Source: Methanocella_A sp963792125 | Lineage (GTDB): Archaea; Halobacteriota; Methanocellia; Methanocellales; Methanocellaceae | NCBI GenBank assembly: GCA_963792125.1 | Contig: CAWBVA010000009.1 | Span: 8,815 to 72,814, forward strand | Direction: 5' to 3' | DNA: 64,000 nucleotides | Part shown: in pieces, positions 34,251 through 43,101 of the stretch | Layout: every line of letters starts with the position of its first letter | How positions within the stretch are numbered: position 1 is the stretch's first letter | Position numbers and translations under genes: made by a program | Notes under the pieces: generated by a model | Database searches by the model: none | What the model was told of the DNA's origin: nothing | The model's input: the letters and a program-made list of their open reading frames with translations, nothing else

Positions 34251-34709
34251 ATGAAAAGAAGCTACAGGATCGCAGGCCGGGTCATCGTCTCTGGCGTGCT
34301 GGGGAACGCCATGTTTATCGGATCAATCTTCCTCGCATCATACCTGACCCCGGACAGCGGCCCGCCCTACGATGTCGTGGAAGGCTGGACGGCAGCTATG
34401 TCATTGATCATCGGCATGCTGCTCTCCATATTCCTGTCGGGCGTCATCGGCGTGCTGCTGACGTTCAACGATATTTCCACGATACGGGAGGCCTCTGTCG
34501 TTTCATTCCTCCCGGGGGCGATTACGACAATCTTTCCCCTGCTAATCGGCGCAATACTGGGGATTCATGCCTTCAGCCTGTTCATGTTATGTCTCTCGGT
34601 CGTCATCGCCTGTGACATACTGGCCACGGTGGGTGGCATATTGACATTTTTACTCCTTTCATACCTGAACAAGAGGAAGATGAGACGGAATATGCCTGGC
34701 GAGGCATGA
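34251..34709 (+). CDS. Four-helix membrane protein, paralogue 1
   Basis: 152 aa from MKRSYRIAGRVIVSGVLGNAM. Four hydrophobic segments; key stretch MLLSIFLSGVIGVLLTFNDIST recurs nearly unchanged in the paralogue at 35286 (VLSIFLSGVLSALLTFKDVAT). Cytoplasmic C-terminus NKRKMRRN. Function unknown. The pair flanks a flavin-type reductase gene, suggesting local duplication. Confidence 0.7.
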   Translation: MKRSYRIAGRVIVSGVLGNAMFIGSIFLASYLTPDSGPPYDVVEGWTAAMSLIIGMLLSIFLSGVIGVLLTFNDISTIREASVVSFLPGAITTIFPLLIGAILGIHAFSLFMLCLSVVIACDILATVGGILTFLLLSYLNKRKMRRNMPGEA

Positions 34710-34804
34710 TGGAAGTCGGCGTGAGTTTGCTCATCATAATAAGTTTCAAACCTCTCACAAATCATCTTTAAGTCCTTATCAGGTCATCTATTGCCTGCAT
34801 TCGT

Positions 34805-35224
34805 ATGATATCTGAAGCTCAAGCTAAATCTGACAGCCTCAAGCTGATCGAGCGTTCGAAGGTGGCCACGCTGGCTACTATCGGGAGAAACGGTTTCCCC
34901 GAGATACGGGCGATGCTAAAGTCGGGAAACGACGGCATGAAGACGATCTGGTTCAGCACAAATACATCTTCAAGGAAGGTCGGGCAGATACAGGCAGATC
35001 CCCGGGCGTGCCTGTACTTCGTGGACAACGCTCATTTCAAGGGATTAAGGCTCATTGGCAATGCGGAAATATTGACTGATATAGCCGACAAGCGACAGCT
35101 GTGGCAGCCGTGGTTCGAACAGTATTACAAAGGCCCGGAAGACCCCGATTACGCCATGATCCGGTTTACGGCTACCTGCGGGTACTACTACAGCCGGTTC
35201 CTGAATGTTGAGCTAAAGACCTGA
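34805..35224 (+). CDS. Pyridoxamine 5'-phosphate oxidase family protein (FMN-binding split barrel)
   Basis: 139 aa. SKVATLATIGRNGFPEIRAMLK and TIWFSTNTSSRKVGQIQADPRACLYFVD are the general-stress-protein 26/PNPOx-like split barrel. It probably binds FMN or F420; substrate unknown. TATA-like CTTATCAGG is weak; the gene may be leaderless. Confidence 0.85.
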   Translation: MISEAQAKSDSLKLIERSKVATLATIGRNGFPEIRAMLKSGNDGMKTIWFSTNTSSRKVGQIQADPRACLYFVDNAHFKGLRLIGNAEILTDIADKRQLWQPWFEQYYKGPEDPDYAMIRFTATCGYYYSRFLNVELKT

Positions 35225-35285
35225 CATTAAATGTTCGCGAGATAACCTTTAATATCGCCCCGGATAACGTTCCAGAATGAAGGGT

Positions 35286-35756
35286 ATCATGAAACTAACC
35301 TGGCCGATTGCTGGAAAGATTGTTGTTTCGGGCATTACCGGGATCCTGGTATTCGCAGCCTCTATCGTTATAGCCTCATACCTCTTAGTTTCCTACAATT
35401 TAGCCCGCAATCCCGATCCGGGAGTCCTTGATGGTGGGCCTGCCATATTGTGTATCCAGCTTGGTATCGTGCTTTCCATCTTCCTATCAGGCGTCCTCTC
35501 CGCGCTCCTGACGTTCAAGGATGTTGCCACATCAGGGGACGTGGTTCGCATCTCATTGTTCTCCGGCCTGATATCGACTATCATACCGTTGTTCATCGGC
35601 GCCTTGATGGGGCTTGACTCGGCAGGCATCTTCGGTTTATGTCTCGTCGTGGTCTTCATCGGTTTAGCGCTGTCCGTGCTGGGCGGGGTGGCGACCTACT
35701 GGTTCCTGGCGTACCTCAGGAAAAATTTCTGGCATCAGTGGCATGATAATTCTTGA
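35286..35756 (+). CDS. Four-helix membrane protein, paralogue 2
   Basis: 156 aa from MKLTWPIAGKIVVSG (ATG 35277 adds three residues). Same topology and motif order as the 34251 product, including VLSIFLSGVLSALLTFKDVAT and a VVVFIGLALSVLGGVATYWFLAYL last helix. The TGA (35754-35756) overlaps a TTG that could start the next gene. Confidence 0.7.
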   Translation: MMKLTWPIAGKIVVSGITGILVFAASIVIASYLLVSYNLARNPDPGVLDGGPAILCIQLGIVLSIFLSGVLSALLTFKDVATSGDVVRISLFSGLISTIIPLFIGALMGLDSAGIFGLCLVVVFIGLALSVLGGVATYWFLAYLRKNFWHQWHDNS

Positions 35757-35793
35757 GTAAATTGACCGCAAAGCTGCCGATCATCGTTTTTGC

Positions 35794-36465
35794 GTGTGGT
35801 GCATCGCCGTCTACACATTGTTCGCCATAGCGGCGATAGGCAGCGGCGACCCGAAGATGCGGGCTATGCTCGGCATGGTGAGCGGGCTGCTCCTCCTGTG
35901 GGCGGTAATCGGCGGCTCGGTCATGTACCTGCTGCGTGATCGCGTTAAGGCTTTTGTCGGAAAGATACCGGGAGGCTGGCGGCTGAAGTTCATCCTATTC
36001 TGCACGTTGCTCGCACTTGTCGAAGAGGCCGTGACCACGACGATGACCAACCTTGCGCCATTCTTCGGAGTGAAGATGGGCGAGGTATACATTACGGCAT
36101 CGGCCAACTATATCGAAGTCGTCACACAGCACAGCGTCGTCATGTTTGTTCCCATGTTCATCGCATGGGCATTGCTGCTTTCCCGGTACAAGTTTAGCCC
36201 GGGCAGCGTGTTCATTCTCTGGGGCCTTACCGGCGTGCTGGCCGAGACTATTTCCTTTGGCCTGCAGAACGTTCTCATGACCGGCTTCTGGGTCTTCGTC
36301 TACGGGTTGATGGCCTGGCTGCCCGCCTATTCTGTACCAGATGAGCGGAAGGCCCGTACACCGAAATGGTACCATTACCCGCTGGCCGTCATAGCGCCGG
36401 TACTATTGCTGGTGCCGCTATTCATAGTCGTCACTATACTCATTGCTATAGTAACGCACCTGTAA
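35794..36465 (+). CDS. Polytopic membrane protein of unknown function
   Basis: 223 aa with about six hydrophobic segments (e.g. MLGMVSGLLLLWAVIGGSVMYLL, HSVVMFVPMFIAWALLLSRY, VIAPVLLLVPLFIVVTILIAIV). Charged pairs LALVEEAVTTTMTN and VLAETISFGLQN lie within helices, faintly recalling membrane-protease families, but no such motif is complete. The read from TTG 35753 (KLTAKLPIIVFA) suggests the real N-terminus is in another frame with a shift near 35792. Confidence 0.55.
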   Translation: MWCIAVYTLFAIAAIGSGDPKMRAMLGMVSGLLLLWAVIGGSVMYLLRDRVKAFVGKIPGGWRLKFILFCTLLALVEEAVTTTMTNLAPFFGVKMGEVYITASANYIEVVTQHSVVMFVPMFIAWALLLSRYKFSPGSVFILWGLTGVLAETISFGLQNVLMTGFWVFVYGLMAWLPAYSVPDERKARTPKWYHYPLAVIAPVLLLVPLFIVVTILIAIVTHL

Positions 36466-36517
36466 AATGGGACCTCAGTCTGCCGCACGCGCGGGCGCTC
36501 GCTGCTTCTCCGGATTT

Positions 36518-38075
36518 TTACACAGCAGCGACCGGCAACATCACCACAAACCGGCTTCCCTTAGTATAATCGCCAGGGACCTGGTCCTCCGCCCATACCC
36601 TGCCGCCGTGGCTTTCGACGATCGTCCGCACTAAATACAGGCCCAGGCCGCTGCCTTTTGCCTTCGTCTGGCCTCGCCTGAAGCGGTCGAAGATGTCTTT
36701 CTTGCGCTCGTCCGGGATGCCGCTGCCGTTGTCCTCGACGGTGGCCCGGCAGAAGCTCCGGCCGTCCTCGATCTGTCTTGCTAATGCCGATCCTGACGTC
36801 TGCCGGGCCGTCGGAGTGCTTGATCGCGTTGTCGACCAGGTTCGAGAATACATCGTACAGCAGCTCGTTACCTTTGACCTGACATCTCGTGGCTGCCTCG
36901 TAGCTGACCGTAGCCAGGGGGTTCACAATCTGGTAATGTTTAGCTACGGCGGCCAGGACGTCGCCGACGTCTATCACGCTCTGTTCCAGCGCCTGCTCCT
37001 TCGCCTGCTGGAGCTTCTTCACGTTGCCGATCAGGGCGGAACTACTGTTGAATGCCGCAAGCGACCTCTCCACGAGGTTCCGGGTATTATCGTCCATCTG
37101 GCCGCTCTCGACAGCAAGCTCGAGGCTGGCCACGCCGATCTGGTTCATGTTGTTGATGTCATGGCTCATCAAATCCACGTACAGCTCCGCCTGGTTCTTC
37201 GCTTCTTTCAGCTGCGCATTCGCATCGGTCAGCTCGGCTTCGCTTTTCTTGAGGTCCCTGAAAATGAGGTCGTAAGGCGTCTTCAGGCCCGTCTGCACAA
37301 TCGCGAGGTAGATCAGGTAGAACGCGACAAGCCTGAACGCGTGACCGGTGAAGTTGAAAATGTCGTAGACATCATGTACAGTGTGAATGACAGGCCCGAC
37401 AGGATAGCCAGCACGAACGAAGCCGCAAGCAAATAGAACACCCGCGGCTCGAACTGCCTGCGGTGTGACACAAGAATGGCCAGGCTGATCGCGATAATGA
37501 GTATAATTGCATACTCGCTGTAAATCTTAAAGGGTGTCAGGCCGACCCCGTCCACAAAGCAAACGGGGAATACCTTCCAGTAAAATATCGAGGCCAGAAG
37601 GAGGGCAGTGACGATCGTGTACCCTGCGAATATTTTCCTGTAATCGAGCTTCCGGAAAACGGCGGCCGCGGCCGCCAGCAGAGAAAAAGCCTCGAGGTAC
37701 CTCCCCGCTATCCAGAGCTGTGTCGCCAGGTTGGCGCCGAAGCCCGGGAAACACGTTCATGCCCTTGTAGGCAAGCAGATGCGTGATGTCGATGATGCTT
37801 ATAAACAGGTAGGCGATGCCGAGCATGACGAAAAAATTGTTGCCCAGGTACTTGCGCGAGTTCCAGGTGATGACAAAGATACATGAGGCGATGACGATGG
37901 TAAATATCTCGATCAGGCTGTGGAACACGAGGTAGTTGATGATGCTGATCACGTACAGTATCAACAGCAGGCCCAGCACGAAGAGGTGCTGCACATCTGT
38001 CGAACCGTTCAAGAGAGACCCCGCCCTGGAAAAAGGCCTTTTATCCGGGGCAGGTACAGCATCGCGCCGGGCCAT
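36518..38075 (-). pseudogene. MASE3-type sensor histidine kinase, three frameshifts
   Basis: Read from ATG 38075 through shifts near 37745, 37368 and 36785. The N-terminal MASE3 sensor has six to seven helices (FHSLIEIFTIVIASCIFVITWNSRKYLG; LLAYKGMNVFPGFGANLATQ). The dimerisation/phosphoacceptor helix follows (YVDLMSHDINNMNQIG, His in SHDINN), then HATPase: NELLYDVFSNLVDNAIKHS (N box), VEDNGSGIPDERKKDIFDRF (G1/F) and GSGLGLYLVRTIVESHGG (G2). Every catalytic motif is legible, about 519 aa in total. The shifts are single-base. No response regulator is adjacent. Confidence 0.8.
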
Positions 38076-38202
38076 ACTCACCAATATTTTTACATTATTA
38101 CGAATAAAAAATAATAAATCTTCCGTTGCCGGGCGAACGACCGGCTGTCAGCCGGAGTATCCTCATGTAGTGGCTATACTGCGCCCGACTGGAAGGGCGA
38201 GT

Positions 38203-38295
38203 TTATTTTTGCCTGAACATCTCGTACAGGAAATAGGCCAGCGTCACGATCAGCATGCCGATGAAGATGGGTATGAAGAGCGGCGAGAAGGACAT
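38203..38295 (-). CDS. Small single-helix membrane protein
   Basis: 30 residues starting MSFSPLFIPIFIGMLIVTLA with a single transmembrane helix and ending YEMFRQK before TAA. Too short for usual gene calling; codon ends are C/G-rich as in native genes, and it lies between a kinase and a cupin gene. Not matched to a family. Confidence 0.4.
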   Translation of the reverse strand: MSFSPLFIPIFIGMLIVTLAYFLYEMFRQK

Positions 38296-38414
38296 GTCCT
38301 CGCCTATCCATCATCCTCCCCCTCCCACTAATGAATACTTCTCTAATGTTCAGGCATCTTTTCATCGGACTGTCGACGGTAATACTAAAGATGCCATGAA
38401 TCCATGGTCATACT

Positions 38415-38747
38415 ATGACCACCATATTCCCTGTTCCGATCATGGCGCTTCCGGAAGCGGACATCCCCATCAAGGGCGCGAAAGGCTACCTGTCGCAGGG
38501 CGACGGCCACCAGATCATCTACATGCACTTCAGCGAGGATGTCGAGCTGGTCGAGCACGCCCACCGGGCACAGTGGGGCATTATCCTGGACGGGAAAGTG
38601 GACCTGGACATCGGCGGCATCATGCGGACCTACGGCAAAGGCCAGAACTACTTCGTCCCGGACGGGGTGAAGCATCACGGCCACATATACGCCGGGCTGA
38701 CCGTAGTGGAGTTTTTTGATCAGGCTGACCGGTACAGAAGAAAATAA
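38415..38747 (+). CDS. Cupin-domain protein
   Basis: 110 aa single-domain cupin. Motif 1 is VELVEHAHRAQWGIILDGKVDLDIGG (His pair for metal) and motif 2 is NYFVPDGVKHHGHIYAGL. Likely metal-dependent small-molecule enzyme or sugar binder; substrate unknown. It converges with the HAD gene, their stops two bases apart. Confidence 0.82.
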   Translation: MTTIFPVPIMALPEADIPIKGAKGYLSQGDGHQIIYMHFSEDVELVEHAHRAQWGIILDGKVDLDIGGIMRTYGKGQNYFVPDGVKHHGHIYAGLTVVEFFDQADRYRRK

Positions 38748-38749
38748 AC

Positions 38750-39421
38750 TCACGGATCGACAGCTGGCTGGCTTGCGCGCGCGAGCGCGAGCGGTCGCCC
38801 GATTATATCGTCCAGCTTTTCGAGGCTGTCAATCTCATAGTCCGGCTTGAAACAGAGCGGCCGGTTGAAGCGGTTGATGTACACACTTTTGATGTGTGCT
38901 TCCTTCGCCGCCATCATATCGGACGCCGTGTCGCCGACGTAGAGGACTTCATCGAAGCCCAGCTTCATGGTCATGACACAGTAAATCAGCGGCAGTGGCG
39001 AAGGCTTGTAGCCCGTGTCCTCGGTGCATGCGATAATAGGATCAAAGTACTGCCTCATGCCCACCTGTTCCAGCAGCTTCGTGGTATGCTCCAGCGACGT
39101 GTGTGTCACGATGCCCATCGGCATTTTCAGGCCTTTCAGCATGAGCGCGTCCTGGTGAAGGTAGGTGTTTCTGAGCTTCTCGTCCAGGCTTTCGTACCGG
39201 TTGAAGACGTTCCAGAAGGCGTCCGGCTCCAGCCCCCAGCCACAGATCACCTCATCCCGGGACATCGCGCCGACAGAGTACCACAGATCCTTCGCGTGGC
39301 ACAGCCCCAGGTCCCGGCCGATGTCTTTCCCGACATGACGGAGCATGGACTCCATGTAGTCGTCGTTGTTATCGATGATGGTGCCGTCCAGGTCGAAAAT
39401 GAGCCCTTTGATCACAGACAT
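38750..39421 (-). CDS. HAD-superfamily phosphatase
   Basis: 223 aa from MSVIKGLIFDLDGTIID, motif I DxDGT at residues 10-14. Motif II is MGIVTHTSLEH (Thr), motif III Lys in TGYKPSPLP, and motif IV VLYVGDTASDMMAAK. Cap domain between motifs I and II. Resembles phosphoglycolate phosphatase/beta-phosphoglucomutase types; the natural substrate is not evident. Confidence 0.9.
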   Translation of the reverse strand: MSVIKGLIFDLDGTIIDNNDDYMESMLRHVGKDIGRDLGLCHAKDLWYSVGAMSRDEVICGWGLEPDAFWNVFNRYESLDEKLRNTYLHQDALMLKGLKMPMGIVTHTSLEHTTKLLEQVGMRQYFDPIIACTEDTGYKPSPLPLIYCVMTMKLGFDEVLYVGDTASDMMAAKEAHIKSVYINRFNRPLCFKPDYEIDSLEKLDDIIGRPLALARASQPAVDP

Positions 39422-39465
39422 TGATGAAAATAAATCACGGCGGCCGGAGAATATACTTTTCGGTT

Positions 39466-39604
39466 GCTGGTTTTCGCGGGGCTCCCGGGGGCCTTGTTCC
39501 AAAAAGGCCCCCCTGGGTCACGACACCGGACGCCTGCCCCGAAGGGGCAAATGCGATAGTTTTTGAGGGGCGCACGGGGAACTTTTTACCAAAAAGTTCC
39601 CCTG
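39466..39604 (+). repeat. Composite hairpin repeat, copy R6 (subtype A)
   Basis: GCTGGTTTTCGCGGGGCTCC lead-in, hairpin GGGGGCCTTGTTCC/AAAAAGGCCCCC, CTGCCCCGAAGGGGCA, GCGATAGTTTTTGAGGGGCGC, and CGGGGAACTTTTT/AAAAAGTTCCCCTG. Nearly the same text as R1 and R3. Located upstream of the HAD gene start, so it also lies in a region between divergent genes rather than only at gene ends. Confidence 0.88.
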
Positions 39605-39699
39605 ACACGTGCATATACAATTCTTAGTACACTTCCGTGCCTCCGTGCCTTCCTGTCCAATGCAAAGCTTTTGCCCCATTGCCGCATTCAGGTAAGGGT

Positions 39700-40590
39700 A
39701 TGAGCCCCATGAAGGGAATGCGCAAGCAGAGAGAAACCCGGCCTACGGGCTTCCGGATCGGACGTTATGTCCTGCCATCGCAGATAATGATCGCCGGACT
39801 GATGGCACTGCTCTATGCCTGGCTGCTGTTCGGCGGAGTAATCAGCCGCGACAGCATTTTACTGCAGTTGCTGTACTTCGCTCTGTTCCTGGGTGTCATT
39901 TACCTTTTACGGGCCTCGCAGAAGCTCTACACCCGGCTGGGCTACGCGTTCCTGGTGCTGGCGATACCGCCGCTGCTGTGGGACGCCGTCGCATACTTCG
40001 GCTACGGTCCGGCGATCCCGGACATTGTCTGGATCGTATACATGGGCCTGGCTAACCTGCTGCTTGGCGCCGGACTGGTCGCGGCGCTCCTGTACTACGA
40101 AAAGGGCAGGCCTTCCGATGTCTTCGCGAAGGCGGGAAAACTGAAAGATGGCCTTCTGCATGGCGGCATTATATTAATAGTATCTGCAGCTATGGCTGTC
40201 GTGGCCGCTTATGTTTTCTTCGACGCAGGCAGCGCAGACACATCCCGCCTTTTCCCGGCGCTCGGCGCTTTGCTCGTGTTCGCCGTCGCCTGCGGCTTCG
40301 TGGAAGAGCTCTGGTTCCGCGGGCTGCTACTGTCCCGGCTGCTGCCGCTGGTCAGTACCACTCCTTCGATCATCATACAGGCGTTCGCCTTTGCGGCCTA
40401 TGAGGCTGTCTTCCTGTACACGCTCACGTCAAACCCGCTGTACTCTGCGGCCGTATTTGTCGTCGCCGCAGCGCTGGGCGCGGTGTGGGCATGGATGACC
40501 ATACGGAATAAAAGCATCCTCGCCCCGGCACTGTCACATGCGGGAATTTACCTGATACTGGCGCTGCCTGTCTTCAGCACCTTTTTCTGA
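39700..40590 (+). CDS. CPBP-family intramembrane metalloprotease-like protein
   Basis: 296 aa with eight hydrophobic segments. The CPBP/Abi signature EELWFRGLLLSRLLPL (EExxxR) is at about residue 213, followed by a helix with FAFAAYEAVF, where the usual FxxxH histidine is absent, and LSHAGIYLILA with the distal His. Such proteins process prenylated or membrane substrates; the missing His leaves activity uncertain. ATG 39700 gives a normal N-terminus. Confidence 0.8.
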   Translation: MSPMKGMRKQRETRPTGFRIGRYVLPSQIMIAGLMALLYAWLLFGGVISRDSILLQLLYFALFLGVIYLLRASQKLYTRLGYAFLVLAIPPLLWDAVAYFGYGPAIPDIVWIVYMGLANLLLGAGLVAALLYYEKGRPSDVFAKAGKLKDGLLHGGIILIVSAAMAVVAAYVFFDAGSADTSRLFPALGALLVFAVACGFVEELWFRGLLLSRLLPLVSTTPSIIIQAFAFAAYEAVFLYTLTSNPLYSAAVFVVAAALGAVWAWMTIRNKSILAPALSHAGIYLILALPVFSTFF

Positions 40591-40625
40591 AACTCGGTGA
40601 CCTTCTAGGAACCTCCAGAGACTCT

Positions 40626-40889
40626 CTAATCGTTGTCCCGGTAGTAGTCCCTGGCTTCCTCGTCAGGGACCTCGCCTATCGGGCTGTGGTAGACGAAGTG
40701 GTAGACGAACTTGACGAAAATCACGAGACAGACTATGGCCAGCAGCGCGAAAGGGACCGCCAGCAGCGGGTGGATGGGGATGAGAATACCGATCGCCACC
40801 AGCCCGGCCACCGTGCCTATGATCGCCAGCAATCCTAGAAAGTTCGTGTACTTCAGCTTCACAGACACTGCCTCCTGGCCACAGGACAT
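40626..40889 (-). CDS. Small membrane protein
   Basis: 87 aa with two hydrophobic segments (FLGLLAIIGTVAGLVAIGIL; LLAVPFALLAIVCLVIFVKFV), followed by an acidic cytosolic tail DEEARDYYRDND. No family recognised. Confidence 0.6.
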   Translation of the reverse strand: MSCGQEAVSVKLKYTNFLGLLAIIGTVAGLVAIGILIPIHPLLAVPFALLAIVCLVIFVKFVYHFVYHSPIGEVPDEEARDYYRDND

Positions 40890-40960
40890 ACTATGGCGTC
40901 ATGTCTTCCATATCATCTCGCCGGCCACAGGCATATGCATTTGCCCGGAAACGTGGCACA

Positions 40961-41026
40961 TCTGCCTTCCGGGCAGATGGAATCTGCCTCCGGGCAGATG
41001 GAATCTGCCTTCCCGGCCCGATGGAA
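40961..41026. repeat. Three tandem palindromic 21-23 bp units
   Basis: Units TCTGCCTTCCGGGCAGATGG, TCTGCCTCCGGGCAGATGG and TCTGCCTTCCCGGCCCGATGG, each ending GAA and each nearly self-complementary (TCTGCC/GGGCAGA). They end 38 bases before the next start codon, so they could be operators or a leader structure. Confidence 0.6.
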
Positions 41027-41063
41027 AAACGCTTTAATGTCGAGCGCCATACAGATAAGCGTT

Positions 41064-41393
41064 ATGCTTACAGACATCGTGCTGAAGTTTCAGATTGCAG
41101 ATACGGGCGAGCTCTTCGGGGACCTCATGGGCTTTACCACTGACATGGACGCGTTTCCCGACGACGTGCGCCTGACCATCGGCCACATCGAGATCGAGGT
41201 GAACGAGGTGTTCTACGACGTGTGCACCCGGCGGCAGGTCATCGACGGCACCATCACGTGCATCGACGACGAGGACGCCCGCGGAGTGAAGGAAGAGGTG
41301 GTCGGCAAGCTGACCGGCGCGAACTACACGATCTACGACATCGGCATGAACGAGGACATGGATGCCAGCGACAGTGCGCCTGGCGGCAGGTAA
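41064..41393 (+). CDS. Hypothetical acidic protein
   Basis: 109 aa, soluble, beta-rich and acidic. Core segments LTIGHIEIEVNEVFYDVCTRR and GTITCIDDEDARGVKEEVVGKL. No family recognised. Start 41064 places it right after the tandem palindromes; the longer frame to 40893 reads through those repeats and is rejected. Two further small soluble genes follow closely. Confidence 0.6.
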   Translation: MLTDIVLKFQIADTGELFGDLMGFTTDMDAFPDDVRLTIGHIEIEVNEVFYDVCTRRQVIDGTITCIDDEDARGVKEEVVGKLTGANYTIYDIGMNEDMDASDSAPGGR

Positions 41394-41414
41394 GCCTGAC
41401 AGGGGTGTGGCGAC

Positions 41415-41912
41415 GTGCCTGATGTTGACGACGGCTCAGAGACTGTCCGGGAAAAGGTGCTGGGCTTCATCAGGGCAAAGAAGGGGCACATCGCCGATCT
41501 CGACGAAGTTTTGCGATTGATCAAAGCGGAAGGCGGGTCCGAAGGCCTTCTGCAGGAGATGGCCGACGAAGGCGTCATCTCCGTCTCGGGCGACAGTGTT
41601 TTTCTATCGAGCGATAGCTATCTGCCGAAGGTCCGCTGCCTGATCTGCGACCAGCGCATAGACCGTAAAGACCTGGTGCCCTTTTTCCGCGAGAAACATT
41701 TTCCGTTCGTCAACTGGGGCTTCCATAAGGAATGCCTTGAAGGCGGCGCGCGCGAGGAGATGCTGGCCTCGGGGATGTTCCGCTACGAGGACGGGGGCTT
41801 CTATCCCAACTACGAGTATGGCGAGGGCAAGAACCCGGTAACCATCGCGATCAAATTCCTGCGCTCGGACGACTTCCTGTATACCCTCGAGCTGAAGAGC
41901 GATAAGAGCTGA
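41415..41912 (+). CDS. Hypothetical protein with zinc-ribbon-like CxxC...HxxxC
   Basis: 165 aa. An N-terminal winged-helix-like part (KVLGFIRAKKGHIADLDEVLRLIKAEGG; LLQEMADEGVISVSGDSVFL) precedes a metal site VRCLICDQRIDRKDLVPFFREKHFPFVNWGFHKECL with Cys, Cys, His and Cys. May be a DNA/RNA-binding protein. Not assigned to a family. Six bases separate it from the next gene. Confidence 0.6.
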   Translation: MPDVDDGSETVREKVLGFIRAKKGHIADLDEVLRLIKAEGGSEGLLQEMADEGVISVSGDSVFLSSDSYLPKVRCLICDQRIDRKDLVPFFREKHFPFVNWGFHKECLEGGAREEMLASGMFRYEDGGFYPNYEYGEGKNPVTIAIKFLRSDDFLYTLELKSDKS

Positions 41913-41917
41913 TTTTT

Positions 41918-42226
41918 ATGGCGTGCAACCTTGCGTACGGCGACGGCCCGATGAGCGTGGCGCAGATGTTCACTTACGTCAGGCATCGCTACGCCGGCCT
42001 GCAGGCCTATTATGTGAAAGACCGGGATATCCTGGCCATCCCGCTGTCGGATGGCAACGAAGAGGCAGCGGCGTCCATCCGGGAGCTGGCGATAAGGAAA
42101 GGACTGACCTGCAGCACTGTCTGCGCAGCCTGGCCCGAGCATATGGGCAACGAGATCATCAGCCTTGAAGCGGCATCGGAATTCCTGGTCATTTCCAATA
42201 TCGTCAGCGGTTGTTTACCACACTGA
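41918..42226 (+). CDS. Hypothetical protein
   Basis: 102 aa, soluble alpha/beta. AQMFTYVRHRYAGLQAYYVKDRDILAIPLSDG and IRELAIRKGLTCSTVCAAW suggest a small ferredoxin-like fold. Likely co-transcribed with the two preceding genes. Unknown function. Confidence 0.55.
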   Translation: MACNLAYGDGPMSVAQMFTYVRHRYAGLQAYYVKDRDILAIPLSDGNEEAAASIRELAIRKGLTCSTVCAAWPEHMGNEIISLEAASEFLVISNIVSGCLPH

Positions 42227-42355
42227 CCGCATCCTCTCCAGGCGCAATTGCAACTATTATCAGTGAACATAGGTTTATAATGTTCAGCTATATACGTAAT
42301 TTAGCCTGCAAAAGCAGGCGATTTGAAAAACGATTGCTAAGGGGTATGAATCACA

Positions 42356-43057
42356 TTGACCATATACGTTGGAATCGACGATACGGATAACCTCGAATCT
42401 CGGGGAACGGGCAGGCTGGCGCGGAGCATTGCGGCTGAGCTGAGCAGGACATACGGCATCTTCGGCGTGACCCGGCATCAGCTCCTCGTGCACCCGGACA
42501 TCCCGTACACATCTCACAACAGCGCTGCGGTCATACACATCGAAAGCTGCGACGGATCGGACACTGACAATGTATTCATGACGGTAAAGAGACTGATGCA
42601 GGCCGACTTCGTGGAGGGCAGCGACCCGGGGCTGGCAGTGGCGACAGCAGAGCAGGTCACCGCAGGCGTGACCGCCTTCGGGCTGGACGCCAAGCGGATG
42701 ATCGTCACCATGGGCCGGGCAAAAGAAGTGGCCAGGAACGCTGGCATTACTGTCGAAGGCCTCGGCGGCACCTGCGGGGGCGTCATCGGCGCGGTCGCAG
42801 GCATCGGGCTCGCGTCGATGGGCAACGACGGCCGTTTCCTCATGAAGGGGCGGGCCAGGGACCTGAAACACTCGGTCAGGACGCTGCCCGAAGTGCTGGC
42901 ATCCGGCATCGACCAGGTGGTAACCCTCGATGGCAGGCTGGTATCCGGCGGCAAGATCGACCTCAGCCGTTCCGCCAACCCGTCCTTTGTGCAGGGCAAG
43001 GCAGTACTGTTCGTCGAAGAGCGGGACGGCTGTCTCGTCGCGCTAAAAAGAGATTGA
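42356..43057 (+). CDS. TiaS-like stand-alone domain protein
   Basis: 233 aa. TIYVGIDDTDNLESRGTGRLARSIAAEL is the opening of tRNA(Ile2) agmatidine synthetase (TiaS), which is about twice as long. Here the zinc-ribbon and OB domains of TiaS are missing; instead FGLDAKRMIVTMGRAKEVARNAGITVEGLGGTCGGVIGAVAGIGLAS follows. Probably a related nucleotide-binding enzyme of its own, not TiaS. The start is TTG 42356. A hairpin (GCCTGC/GCAGGC) and TATA (GTTTATAATG) lie in the preceding 90 bases. Confidence 0.72.
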   Translation: MTIYVGIDDTDNLESRGTGRLARSIAAELSRTYGIFGVTRHQLLVHPDIPYTSHNSAAVIHIESCDGSDTDNVFMTVKRLMQADFVEGSDPGLAVATAEQVTAGVTAFGLDAKRMIVTMGRAKEVARNAGITVEGLGGTCGGVIGAVAGIGLASMGNDGRFLMKGRARDLKHSVRTLPEVLASGIDQVVTLDGRLVSGGKIDLSRSANPSFVQGKAVLFVEERDGCLVALKRD

Positions 43058-43101
43058 GTAAGACCGGTTAAAATATTACCTGTCGCGACATCTACAGGCT
43101 G

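Noticed and set aside
40893..41063. Upstream extension of the 41064 gene
   Set aside because: It would translate the tandem palindromes; no conserved residues.
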